Below, piece by piece: positions 16,806 to 25,200 of a stretch of DNA of 64,000 nt. The number at the start of each line of letters is the position of its first letter. The first letter of the stretch is position 1. The stretch is from Pseudooceanicola nanhaiensis DSM 18065 (GTDB taxonomy: Bacteria; Pseudomonadota; Alphaproteobacteria; Rhodobacterales; Rhodobacteraceae): the NCBI RefSeq assembly GCF_000688295.1, contig NZ_JHZF01000019.1, forward strand, positions 1 to 64,000, read 5' to 3'. A model generated the notes under the pieces. The model was not told the DNA's origin, did no database searches, and saw nothing but the letters and a program-made list of their open reading frames with translations. The position numbers were made by a program, and so were the translations under genes.

Positions 16806-16986
16806 AGCGTCCTCCCAGTGGGTGGTTTACACTTCACCCATATGATTGATTTTTTGTAAACTACAACGCTTGAAAGCGCGGCCTTTTGTCCCTATTTTGT
16901 AACACGAGGCCAAACGGAAGGCAAATTTGTAAACCTTCAAGTCACGCCAAGAAACGCTCAACAGGCAAAGAAACGAGGAAGCAGCC
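16806..16986. promoter_or_regulatory. Divergent control region with repeated TTTGTAAAC-like sites
   Basis: Between the XRE-ImmA gene and the CBASS operon lie GTTTACA (16825-16831) inverted against TGTAAAC (16855-16861), then TTTTGTAAC (16895-16903) and TTTGTAAAC (16926-16934). Four related half-sites in 110 bp next to an XRE gene suggest its operators. Two sit near each transcription direction. Confidence 0.45.
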
Positions 16987-17094
16987 ATGAAGATACCGTT
17001 TACGGGCGAGCTGACACCAATGTTTCAGAGCATCGTCGGACTGCCTGATGGTGGGCTGGCTGAGCCAACCCTCGAAAAGCGAGGTGCATCATGA
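16987..17094 (+). CDS. 35-residue small protein or leader peptide at head of CBASS operon
   Basis: The ORF has a good ribosome-binding site (GAGGAAG, five bases before ATG) and ends in TGA inside the ATGA where capV begins, so it is built to couple translation to capV. The product starts MKIPFTGELTPMFQSIVG and ends LEKRGAS; it has no signal peptide or membrane segment. I recognise no family. It could be a real CBASS accessory component, an inhibitor, or only a coupling leader. Its last codons contain GAGGTG, the likely ribosome-binding site of capV. Confidence 0.5.
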   Translation: MKIPFTGELTPMFQSIVGLPDGGLAEPTLEKRGAS

Positions 17095-18077
17095 GACGTA
17101 TCCTAAGCATCGATGGTGGCGGCATCAAAGGCACCCAACCGGCGGCCTTTCTGGCGGGTTTGGAAGAAGACCTGGACGAACCGATTGGCCACTACTTTGA
17201 CCTGATTGCGGGAACGTCAACCGGGGGTATTCTCGCGATCGGCCTAGCCCTCGGCATCAAGGCCAAGACCCTCCTCGAACTCTACGAAAATCGCGGGCCG
17301 ACGATCTTCGGGCAAGCGGGAGACAAGAGCTGGCTCGGGCAAAAGGCCCGGGATGCGCGTGCGGCCTTCCGTCACTTGGTCAAGCCGAAGCACGAGGCAT
17401 CGACGCTTAGGGACGAGCTCCACGCCGTCCTTGGCGACAAGCTCATCGGCGAAGCGGAGACCCGGTTGCTGATCCCGGCCTGGGATGCCGACCAGCGCAG
17501 CGTCTACATCTACAAGACGTCGCATCATCCGCGGCTCACAAAGGATTACCGGAAGCCGGCCCTCGACGCCGCGATGGCGACGTCGGCCGCTCCAACCTAT
17601 TTCGCGCGTCACAAGACGGTGGATGATGTCGGGCTTCTCGATGGCGGCACTTGGTGCAACAATCCGGTAGGCGTCGCGACCGTCGAAGCGATTTCGATGC
17701 TCGGCTGGTCTTCGCAGGAATTGCACATCCTGAGCCTCGGCTGCGTCGACGAGGTCTACATGCTGCCTGAATCCCCCGGAAAAGCCGGCCTCGGGTTGAA
17801 GGCTCTCAGCCTTCTCATGGACGGTCAGTCTCGCGGTGCGCTCGGCATTGCCCGTCATCTGACAGGTGATCCGCATGACCGGACGGCTGTTCACCGGTAC
17901 TCGCCGAGCGTGCCGGACGGTTTCTTTTCCCTCGACGACACCACCAAGATCCAGAGGCTCAAGGGGCTTGGCGCTTCGAGCGCCCGGCACGCGAGCCCCA
18001 CCCTGACCCCCATCTTCTTCCAGCAACCTGCCGAGCCGTTCGTGCCCGTGCATCAACTCGAACGGAACGCGGCATGA
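17091..18077 (+). CDS. capV: CBASS patatin-like phospholipase effector (CapV-like)
   Basis: A 328-residue patatin-fold phospholipase. The oxyanion motif is DGGGIKG (residues 8-14), the nucleophile elbow GTSTG has Ser43, and the catalytic Asp is D184 in LLDGGTWCNNP, completing the Ser-Asp dyad. In CBASS, such effectors are switched on by a cyclic nucleotide and degrade the inner membrane of the infected cell. The next gene is a CD-NTase overlapping by 4 bp (ATGA), followed by an E2-like protein, which fixes the context. The length is normal for the family and nothing is missing. Confidence 0.85.
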   Translation: MRRILSIDGGGIKGTQPAAFLAGLEEDLDEPIGHYFDLIAGTSTGGILAIGLALGIKAKTLLELYENRGPTIFGQAGDKSWLGQKARDARAAFRHLVKPKHEASTLRDELHAVLGDKLIGEAETRLLIPAWDADQRSVYIYKTSHHPRLTKDYRKPALDAAMATSAAPTYFARHKTVDDVGLLDGGTWCNNPVGVATVEAISMLGWSSQELHILSLGCVDEVYMLPESPGKAGLGLKALSLLMDGQSRGALGIARHLTGDPHDRTAVHRYSPSVPDGFFSLDDTTKIQRLKGLGASSARHASPTLTPIFFQQPAEPFVPVHQLERNAA

Positions 18078-19273
18078 ACCAGAACTTCTCGCACACCCTC
18101 ACCGATACCGCCATTCAGCGGCGGGCGCAGGTCTTCACGATCCTCGAAGAAATCTGCCAGGAGCTGGAATGGACCCAAACCCAGTTCGAGAAAGCCCGAA
18201 CCAGCTACGAGGCGGTCGCGGATTGGTTGGCCGGATCGAGCGACCCGATGCTTGCTTCCCTCCATGTCTACCTGCACGGCTCTGGCGCACTAGGGACCTC
18301 GATCAAACCGATCGGACGCGACGAGTTCGATGTCGACCTGATCAGTTTTATCCTTGGCCTCGGCCCAGAAATCGCACCGGCACGCCTTAAGGCTGCGATC
18401 GGCCAGCGCCTGCGCGAACACGCCTATTACGCGTCGATCCTGGAAGAAAAGAAGCGCTGCTGGCGCCTGAACTACGCCGGTGACTTTCACCTCGACATCT
18501 CCCCGACCATTGCCAATCCGAACTGCATGAACGGCGGTGAGCTGGTGCCCGATCGCAAGCTACGGGACTGGCATGCTACAAATCCTCGGGCCTATCGAGC
18601 CCTATTCGACGAAAGGGCAGCACTGGTACCGCGGATGACGCAGTCGATCATCGCGGCACAGCGCGATGCGGCGACGACAGAACCTTTCCCGGTACGTCAG
18701 TCCGTCAAGGGCATTCTGCGGCGGACCGTGCAGCTCCTGAAGCGTCACCGGGATCTGGAATTCCTGCATGTTCAGGAGGAGATCACGCCGATCTCGATCA
18801 TCATCACGACCCTGGCCATGCGATCCTACGAGATGTGTGTCAGGCGTCATGTTTTCGCCGACGAACTCGAGGTGCTGATCGACACGATCCGCCTGATGCC
18901 GGTCTTCATCGATCGGCCTCTGGTCAATGGCCGCCAGATCTACGCGGTCTGGAACGAGACCACCAACGGCGAGAATTTTGCCGAGCGATGGAATGAAGAA
19001 CCCGCGCGGGTCGAAGCCTTCTACAAATGGCATAGCAAGGCGCTTGCGGATTTTCAGTCCCTTCGTGACCTCGTCGGCCTAGACGCCATTGTCGGCTCCA
19101 TGAAGGACAGCCTGGGTGACAAACTTGTTGCCCGAACAATGAACCGGCGGATGGACGCGCTGAACGAGGGGCGGAAGACGGGCGCTCTCGTGCTTGGTGC
19201 GGGTGTTGGCCTCACCACCCAACAATCGGCCGCTTCGACGCCCGTTCCCAAGAACGAGTTTTTCGGGGACTAG
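18074..19273 (+). CDS. CBASS CD-NTase (cGAS/DncV-like nucleotidyltransferase)
   Basis: A 399-residue nucleotidyltransferase. The GS motif is G69-S70 in YLHGSGALGTSIKP; the metal-binding acids are D86 and D88 in DEFDVDLI and D141 in DFHLDISPT, the standard CD-NTase triad. It should make a cyclic di- or trinucleotide signal on phage infection that activates the patatin upstream. The C-terminus ends TPVPKNEFFGD; short tails of this kind are the point where E2-type enzymes join CD-NTases to targets in type II CBASS. The clade (product) was not determined. The start overlaps capV; the E2-like gene follows 5 bp after the stop. Confidence 0.85.
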   Translation: MNQNFSHTLTDTAIQRRAQVFTILEEICQELEWTQTQFEKARTSYEAVADWLAGSSDPMLASLHVYLHGSGALGTSIKPIGRDEFDVDLISFILGLGPEIAPARLKAAIGQRLREHAYYASILEEKKRCWRLNYAGDFHLDISPTIANPNCMNGGELVPDRKLRDWHATNPRAYRALFDERAALVPRMTQSIIAAQRDAATTEPFPVRQSVKGILRRTVQLLKRHRDLEFLHVQEEITPISIIITTLAMRSYEMCVRRHVFADELEVLIDTIRLMPVFIDRPLVNGRQIYAVWNETTNGENFAERWNEEPARVEAFYKWHSKALADFQSLRDLVGLDAIVGSMKDSLGDKLVARTMNRRMDALNEGRKTGALVLGAGVGLTTQQSAASTPVPKNEFFGD

Positions 19274-19278
19274 GCGCG

Positions 19279-19755
19279 ATGGCGGGCTCGACCACAAGAA
19301 ACCCGCTGACACTGCCCCAGCAGTACCTGTTCCTGCAGAAGTCCAAGACAGTAGCCGGCGAGGGGGTGCTCGGTCCGCGCCGGTTGGAATGGCATTTTCA
19401 CGCACAACCTACGCCGCTTTCCCGGACGTATCAGGTCACCCTTGTCCTCGAAAGGGACGGGACGCCGGATGTTCGTGTCGTAGATCCTGCCCTGAGGTTG
19501 CTCGCCGGTGAACGCGACCTGCCGCATATCTACCATGACCCGGATCGGCTCTGTCTCTATCTGCCCGGGACCGGACAATGGGACGCCAGCAAACGTTTGG
19601 ACCTCACCATCATCCCCTGGACCCACCTCTGGCTGATCTATTTCGAGGAATGGCTCGTGTCGGACGACTGGAAGGGCGGGGGAAAACACCCTGGAGAGGA
19701 TGACCCAAACGAGGGCAACCGTGCGTTGCGCCGCAGCCTTCAACGACAACGTTAA
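19279..19755 (+). CDS. CBASS E2-like conjugation protein (short type II system)
   Basis: A 158-residue protein resembling bacterial E2-like enzymes of short type II CBASS. The core DLPHIYHDPDRLCLYLPGTGQW mirrors the E2 active site, with Cys92 as the likely catalytic residue and the conserved Trp nine residues later. The following TIIPWTHLWLIYFEEWLVSDDWKGGG is the typical C-terminal helix and GGG motif. In such systems the E2-like protein links the CD-NTase C-terminus to another protein and primes signalling. No E1 or JAB protease gene follows, which defines the 'short' type. It is the last gene of the operon; a minus-strand terminator and DUF736 come next. Confidence 0.75.
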   Translation: MAGSTTRNPLTLPQQYLFLQKSKTVAGEGVLGPRRLEWHFHAQPTPLSRTYQVTLVLERDGTPDVRVVDPALRLLAGERDLPHIYHDPDRLCLYLPGTGQWDASKRLDLTIIPWTHLWLIYFEEWLVSDDWKGGGKHPGEDDPNEGNRALRRSLQRQR

Positions 19756-19923
19756 AATCCGCTGTTATCCTCATTGTATGATGTGAACCAGGTTGGAACC
19801 GAGTGACTGTGGCGGATGGTCGTTTTAGACGTGAGGCAACGGCGGCGCATGATCCTGAGAACCACAGTAGGTCGGTTCGGTACTCAACAAACTCAAGTGC
19901 GTATCTACACCCTGTCAGCACAG
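19756..19923. other. Gap between convergent CBASS and DUF736 units
   Basis: No gene is seen. The hairpin just to the right serves the minus-strand gene and may also stop the CBASS transcript. Confidence 0.4.
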
Positions 19924-19954
19924 AAAAAGGGGAACCGTGATCCCACGGCTCCCC
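19924..19954 (-). terminator. Rho-independent terminator after DUF736 gene
   Basis: On the minus strand an 11-bp GC-rich stem (GGGGAGCCGTG / CACGGTTCCCC, one G-U pair) with loop GGAT is followed by TTTTT. Confidence 0.8.
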
Positions 19955-19987
19955 TTTCGGTGCGGATCGTCTCACCTCGCGCGCTGA

Positions 19988-20716
19988 TCAGGCAACCAAC
20001 GACAACCCCGCGCCTGCGTCCTGCGATTGCTCACCGCTGTCGATGAACGGGATGATCGAGAAGGTCTGGCCGCCGCGCTGCTCTTCGTTCTGCACGGCGT
20101 TGACGCGCAGATCGCCATCAGGCGTGTTGATCAGCAGCGACAGGTAGTCATTGCCCGTGCGGCTGCTTTTCGCCATCCAGGCCGAGCCGACGCGGATCGG
20201 TGTGCCCCGGGGCGAGCTGACCTCGATCCGGTAATCGGGGTGGGTCTCTTCGGATTTGTAGCTGTTCTCGATCAGCATGAACTCCAGATCGAACATCATG
20301 TTGGCGATGTAGCCGGTGAAGGCGTTGTCGGCGTCCATGGCGGTGAGCTCGCCCGAGATCGAGCCGGATTTCATCAGGCCGTTCGAGACCAGCGGGATGA
20401 TCTCGAATTCGCCGCTCTTGGCCGCGCGCGCTTCTTTCGTCTGCACGGCATTGACGCGGAAGGGGCCGAGGCCGACATCGATCTGCATCGAGATGTAGGG
20501 GTTGCCGCTGGTATTGCCGGTTTCGTTCCAGGCCGTGCCGATGCGCACCTTGCGGCCCGACTTGTTGATCGCCGTCACGTCATAATCCGGGCTGCGCGCG
20601 GACATCTTGGCCCGTGCCTCAAGCTGGATGGCGATGTCAAATCGCGTCGAGTGGATCATGCCGGTGTATTCGGCGGCGGCGGTCTCGACATTGCGGGTGA
20701 GGGTTCCTGCGAACAT
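19988..20716 (-). CDS. Tandem DUF736 protein
   Basis: A 242-residue protein made of two DUF736 units. Unit 1 (about 1-110): DYDVTAINKSGRKVRIGTAWNE...GNPYISMQIDVGLGPFRVNAV. Unit 2 (about 115-230): DYRIEVSSPRGTPIRVGSAWMAK...GNDYLSLLINTPDGDLRVNAV. DUF736 proteins are common on alphaproteobacterial plasmids and are normally single units of about 100-110 residues, so the doubling is notable. Function is unknown. The start at 20716 (MFAGTLTRNV) has AAAGGAA ten bases upstream; an upstream ATG would add 28 leader-like residues. A strong terminator follows. Confidence 0.85.
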   Translation of the reverse strand: MFAGTLTRNVETAAAEYTGMIHSTRFDIAIQLEARAKMSARSPDYDVTAINKSGRKVRIGTAWNETGNTSGNPYISMQIDVGLGPFRVNAVQTKEARAAKSGEFEIIPLVSNGLMKSGSISGELTAMDADNAFTGYIANMMFDLEFMLIENSYKSEETHPDYRIEVSSPRGTPIRVGSAWMAKSSRTGNDYLSLLINTPDGDLRVNAVQNEEQRGGQTFSIIPFIDSGEQSQDAGAGLSLVA

Positions 20717-20806
20717 GGGATGGTTCCTTTTGGATTGGCCGGTGCCTGACGTTCTTGCCAGCGCATCCGGGATTGCTTTCTCGACCCCTCCTGGGATCAC
20801 AAACCA

Positions 20807-20826
20807 GAAAGCTTGCTTTCCTTTCA
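20807..20826. repeat. AAAGCYYGCTTT hairpin element, site 1
   Basis: GAAAGC-tt-GCTTTC followed by CTTTC, between the 100-residue gene and DUF736. One of five related short hairpins in gaps of this gene block (others near 22195, 26519, 31434 and 31939). Confidence 0.5.
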
Positions 20827-20840
20827 GCCCCGCCCACGGG

Positions 20841-21143
20841 TCAGAGCTGCCGTCCGAGTGGGCATGCCCCCGCGCGTTCGGGTGCTGCGCCCCTCCCCTG
20901 CCCGTCTGGTCTTGATTGGCTACCCGGATTTTCCGCGCTGTCCTTCGATTGCGCGATGAAGAACTCCGCCTCTTTTCCGTTCAACCGGTGCCCGCTCCGG
21001 TCGGTCAGGCCGATGCAGCTACCGTTCGGCACAAAGGTGATGAGGTACTGACCGAGCCGGTCCTTGTGGACAACGTAGCCGGTATTGGCCCAGTGCACGG
21101 TCTGACCGGCATCGACGGCCGCCTTGATGTCTTCGAATGTCAT
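20841..21143 (-). CDS. Hypothetical plasmid protein, 100 residues
   Basis: It starts MTFEDIKAAVDAGQTVHWANTGYVVHKDRLGQYLITFVPNGSCIGLTDRSGHRLNGKEAEFFIA. The ATG at 21143 has GGAGGAT upstream (minus strand) and replaces an in-frame ATG 25 codons earlier. The first 65 residues look like a small conserved fold seen on roseobacter plasmids; the last 30 (AENPGSQSRPDGQGRG...) are low-complexity. No function is proposed. Confidence 0.6.
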   Translation of the reverse strand: MTFEDIKAAVDAGQTVHWANTGYVVHKDRLGQYLITFVPNGSCIGLTDRSGHRLNGKEAEFFIAQSKDSAENPGSQSRPDGQGRGAAPERAGACPLGRQL

Positions 21144-21243
21144 GTGATCCTCCTCAAAAAGATTGCTGGGGAAACGACGCAAGAAGCCTGATCTTCCGAC
21201 CGGGCTTCTATGCAGCATTCGTTTGGCAAACGACCGAGAGCTG

Positions 21244-21705
21244 TCAGGCGCTTTGCGTGGCTTGCGTCGCGCGCGCCGCCATCCAATCTTTCAGGCCGAG
21301 AACCGTTCTTCCGGCGGCCACCTCGAATGCCCAAGCAACCCTTGGATCGCCGCAGGGCTCCCCGCTGAGGTGCTGCTCGATATGGCCATTGGCCATCCAT
21401 GGCTCAGGCTGTATCCGTCGCAGCCAGTCCGCCATGCTCGGAATGCGGCCCTGGCAGTCTTCGCGGACATGCTGCTCGCCGATCCAGCGCACGGGGATGT
21501 CCCGACCCGCGCTATTGGTCAGGGTCAGACCGAAGACACGTTCGGCCTCGAACAGGCCTTGAGCATGATGACGCAAGGCGCGGTGCGTGAAGAGGGCGAG
21601 GTGTTCTTTCGAGGCGTCGAACCAGTCGTGGATGTCCTGATAGTCAGATGGCACCCCACCGAATTTCCGGGCAGAGCTTTCAGCATGATGAAGCGGATGG
21701 GCCAT
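21244..21705 (-). CDS. DUF6915 family protein
   Basis: A 153-residue protein beginning MAHPLHHAESSARKFGG. The family core is SDYQDIHDWFDASKEHLALFTHRALRHHAQGLFEAERVFG followed by VRWIGEQHVREDC and IPSMADWLRRIQPEPWM. It is His-rich in the core (DIHDWFD, THRALRHHAQG), so metal binding is possible, but no activity is known. The start at 21705 lies one base past the stop of the DUF6878 gene, so the two are translationally coupled. A second in-frame ATG 6 codons upstream is possible. Confidence 0.7.
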   Translation of the reverse strand: MAHPLHHAESSARKFGGVPSDYQDIHDWFDASKEHLALFTHRALRHHAQGLFEAERVFGLTLTNSAGRDIPVRWIGEQHVREDCQGRIPSMADWLRRIQPEPWMANGHIEQHLSGEPCGDPRVAWAFEVAAGRTVLGLKDWMAARATQATQSA

Positions 21706-21706
21706 C

Positions 21707-22093
21707 TCAAAGCCCGTCGTCATAGCTGTGCGAGCATTCAACGTAGCGGTCGGCGTGATCGAGGGTGATGCTGTCTGCTGCAATGTCCCAGGTCAGCGTG
21801 CCGTAGCCGCCCTCGTTGTTCTCGAACCCCGGATGATGGTGATAGGCGAGTGACCAGGCGAAATCGCCCACGGCGGTGACAAGCGCTTCCGGCAGTTGGA
21901 CCTCCGCAGGCTGCACATTCACGTCCTCGACATTGCCGGAGTCGCCATAGCCTTCGTATTCGGCGGTGACCTCGTTGATGCCAAGCGCGCGCAATTGCAC
22001 GATCAGTTCCGCTCGGGTTGCTTTCAGGGTGGTTTCGTGCTCGGCGCGCCACTGAGCCGCCATTGCGGCATAGTCGATCTGGGGATTGGTCAT
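21707..22093 (-). CDS. DUF6878 family protein
   Basis: A 128-residue acidic protein. The core (EVTAEYEGYGDSGNVEDV, AVGDFAWSLAYHHHPGFENNEGGYGTLTWDIAADSITLDHADRYVECSH) matches the DUF6878 family found on plasmids and phage of this group. No function is known; the NNEGGYGTLTWD loop is the most conserved part. It shares an operon with DUF6915 downstream (one-base gap). A hairpin element (near 22195) separates it from the strawberry-notch gene upstream. Confidence 0.75.
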   Translation of the reverse strand: MTNPQIDYAAMAAQWRAEHETTLKATRAELIVQLRALGINEVTAEYEGYGDSGNVEDVNVQPAEVQLPEALVTAVGDFAWSLAYHHHPGFENNEGGYGTLTWDIAADSITLDHADRYVECSHSYDDGL

Positions 22094-22194
22094 GGGTCTG
22101 TCCTCTTATCAGAAGTTGGGGGGCCAGGCGTCGCATTGGTCAGCGCGCGCCCGGAAAGCGCAGACCGGCCAAATCCCGATCCGCGACGCCCGAC

Positions 22195-22214
22195 CCAAAG
22201 CCCGCTTTGGCTTT
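22195..22214. repeat. AAAGCYYGCTTT hairpin element, site 2
   Basis: CCAAAG-cccg-CTTTGG followed by CTTTT, immediately downstream of the strawberry-notch stop. Confidence 0.5.
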
Positions 22215-25200
22215 TCAGGCGGCTTGGTCTGCCGCGTTGCTGGTTCCCTGCCCCACAATCCGGGCCAGAATGCTGACCGTGTCGATCCCGTCCCCATGCG
22301 GCAGGAACACCCGCAGCTGGAAGGCAATGATCTCGGTGAAACACCCCATGGCCTTGAGGCCTTCGATCATGCCCTTGTCCGCACCGCCCAGCTCAAGGCG
22401 CATCTCGCCTGCGACCCGGCGACGGGTCAGCGTCAGACCCCGGCCCAGATCGACCGGCGTGGTGGTGCCAAGAGCCGCAGTCAGCATCTCCTGTGGCGTT
22501 TGCGGGTTAGAAACGAGGAAGCTGGCGCGCAGCGCGGCCGCCCCTTCCTCGCTCAGCGTGCGCCCGATCATGGCGGTCGCCCCGTCCGGCGTGACGCGGT
22601 AGATGCGTTCATTCGTGGTCGGGATGTCCTTCCAGATCGGCAACAGCAGCCCGGTCAGCAGGTAGAGCTTGGTTGTGGTGGTTTTTGGCAGGGACGCTGC
22701 CTCGGCATCCCAAAGCTTTGCAAACTCGGGCCTGTCGATGTCTTCCCAGGCCGAAGACGTGAACCGAGCCTCTTCGAGATAGCTAGACCCGTTTGGCCGC
22801 ACCGCCTTGCGCATCAGTGTGACAATATCCTCGTCATACATCTGCATGGGGCGCGCCGAGATGAGCGCCGCGCGACCGGAGGCGCGATTGACCATCGGTA
22901 ACTTGTCGGGATTGCGCGACATGGCCTCTTCGGCGTCCAGCACATACACTGGGTCGGTGACCTCCAGCCCGATAATCCGCGTCACGGCGCCGGATTTCGG
23001 GCAGGTCCAGAGATCCTCGGTGGAGACCTGTTCTATCTTGTCGCCGCGTAGGGTTTCCACGCCGAGATCGAGCGTGCCCGCCGCGCGCGCCCGTTCCGTC
23101 TGATCGGCAATCCGGCGCATGAACTCGGCAAAGAGTGCGTTCTGCATGTGGATGGGAAGGGCAAGCACCCGGTTGAGAAACCGCTGGATCGGGGGAAGCT
23201 CCTCAAGGAGCACCCCGTCCTTGTCGATCAGCCGCAGGGCGGTCCAGTCGGTGAAGCTCTCGTAGCTCATCGCCTCAGCGCGCCCGGCGGCAAGATCGGC
23301 GAAATACCCACGCAGCGCCGCTCGCGCGATCGGGCTTTCGAGATTGTCCTCCTCGCGGAACATGCCTTGCGAGCCGGTCTCGCGCTGACCCTTGGTCAAG
23401 GCCCCCAGCTGGTCGAGGCGCTTGGCTATAGTCGAGGTGAAACGCTTTTCGCCATGCACATCCGAGGTGCAGACCCGGAAGAAGGGCGCGCTGACTTGGG
23501 CAGAGCGATGCGTGCGGCCGAGCCCCTGGATGGCCGCATCGGCGCGCCAGCCGGGCTCCAGCAGGTAGTGCCGCCGCCGTTTCTGGTTCTTCGCCGTTTG
23601 CGCCGCATGATACGACCGGCCCGTACCGCCCGCATCGGAGAAGATAAGGATATCCTTATCACCGTCCATGAAGGCTTGGGTTTCGGATGAATTGCTGCTG
23701 GCGGCGCGCTTTTCGATGAAGAGATGACCATCCTCGGCCTTGAGGGGTCGGATGGACCGCCCCGTGACTTCTGCCACGGCCTCGTCGCCAAAGGCCCAGA
23801 GGATCTGATCCAGCGCCGAGGGGATCGGCGCCAGCGTCATCAACTCCATCATGGCCGCGTCACGCAGAGCGAGCGCCTCGCGCGAGACGACCAGCGCGCC
23901 AGTTTCATCCCGAAGCGGCTCAGCCACCATGTTGCCGTCGATCTCCACGAGCTTTTGGGCATGGATCGGAAAAGCCTGTTCGAGGTAGGCGAGAACATAG
24001 TCGCGTGGCGTCAAGGCACCCTCGACGAGTTCATCCTCCGGGTCCATCGTCTCAAGCCGACGCTTCAACAGGCTCTCACCCGTCGAGACCACCTGGATGA
24101 CGCAAGCCTTGCCTGCCGCCAGATCGTCCGCGATGGCGTGGATGATGGTCGGGGCCTTCATGCCCATCAGCAGATGATTGAAGAAACGCTGCTTTGTGCT
24201 CTCGAAGCGGGACTTGGCCGAGGCGCGTGCTGCCGAGGCATTGGTCTCTCCCGAGGCATCGTTGACGCCGGTGGCTGTCAAAGCGGCTTCGAGATTGTGG
24301 TGGATTGTGCGAAAGGCTCCCGCATAGGCGTCGTAGATCTCGATCTGGGCCGGGGTGAGCGCGTGTTCGAGCACGTCATACTCCACGCCATCGAAGCTGA
24401 GGGCGCGGGCCGTGTAGAGGCCGAGCGTCTTGAGATCGCGCGCGACCACCTCCATGGCGGCGACACCGCCAGCTTCCATCGCAGAAACGAAGCTCTCGCG
24501 GCTTGGGAAGGGGTATTCCGGCCCCTGCCCCCAGAGACCAAGACGCGCGGCATAGGCCAGGTTGTGCACGCTCGTGGCACCCGTGGCCGAAATGTAGAAG
24601 ACGCGAGCGCGGGGTGCTGCCAGTTGCAGCCGCAGGCCTGCAAGGCCCTGCTGGGAGGGTTTGACCCCCCTGCCCTGCTCGGACCCGGCCGCGTTCTGCA
24701 TGGCATGGGCCTCATCAAAGGCCAGTACGCCGTCGAAGTCTTCGCCCATCCAGTCGAGGGTCTGGCTCAGTCGCGTGGTGCCACATTTGCCCGCGGACCG
24801 CAGCGTGGCGTAGGTGACGAAGAGGATACCGTCGCCCATCGGGACGGGCTGATCCGGTTTCCATTTTGAGAGCGGCTGGATGTCGGCTGGCGAGCCGCCG
24901 AGATCGGTCCAGTCGCGGATGGCGTCCTCGATGAGCGTGGCGGATTTGGAAACCCAGATCGCCTTTCTGCGCCCGGCCAGCCAGTTCACGAGAATGAGCC
25001 CCGCGCATTCGCGCCCCTTGCCGCAACCGGTGCCGTCGCCGAGGAAATAGCCAAGGCGATAGGCACGTGCGTCTGGATCATCATCGGCGCGCGTCAGCTT
25101 GGTCTGGTCGTCATCGATCGCGAACCGACCCGGCAGGTCGCGCCCATGGGCGTCATGCGCCATGATGATGGTTTCCAGCTGCGCCTCGGAGAGATGTCCC

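Noticed and set aside
20027-20749. Plus-strand frame opposite DUF736
   Set aside because: Shadow of the tandem DUF736 gene, which has a clear start and terminator.
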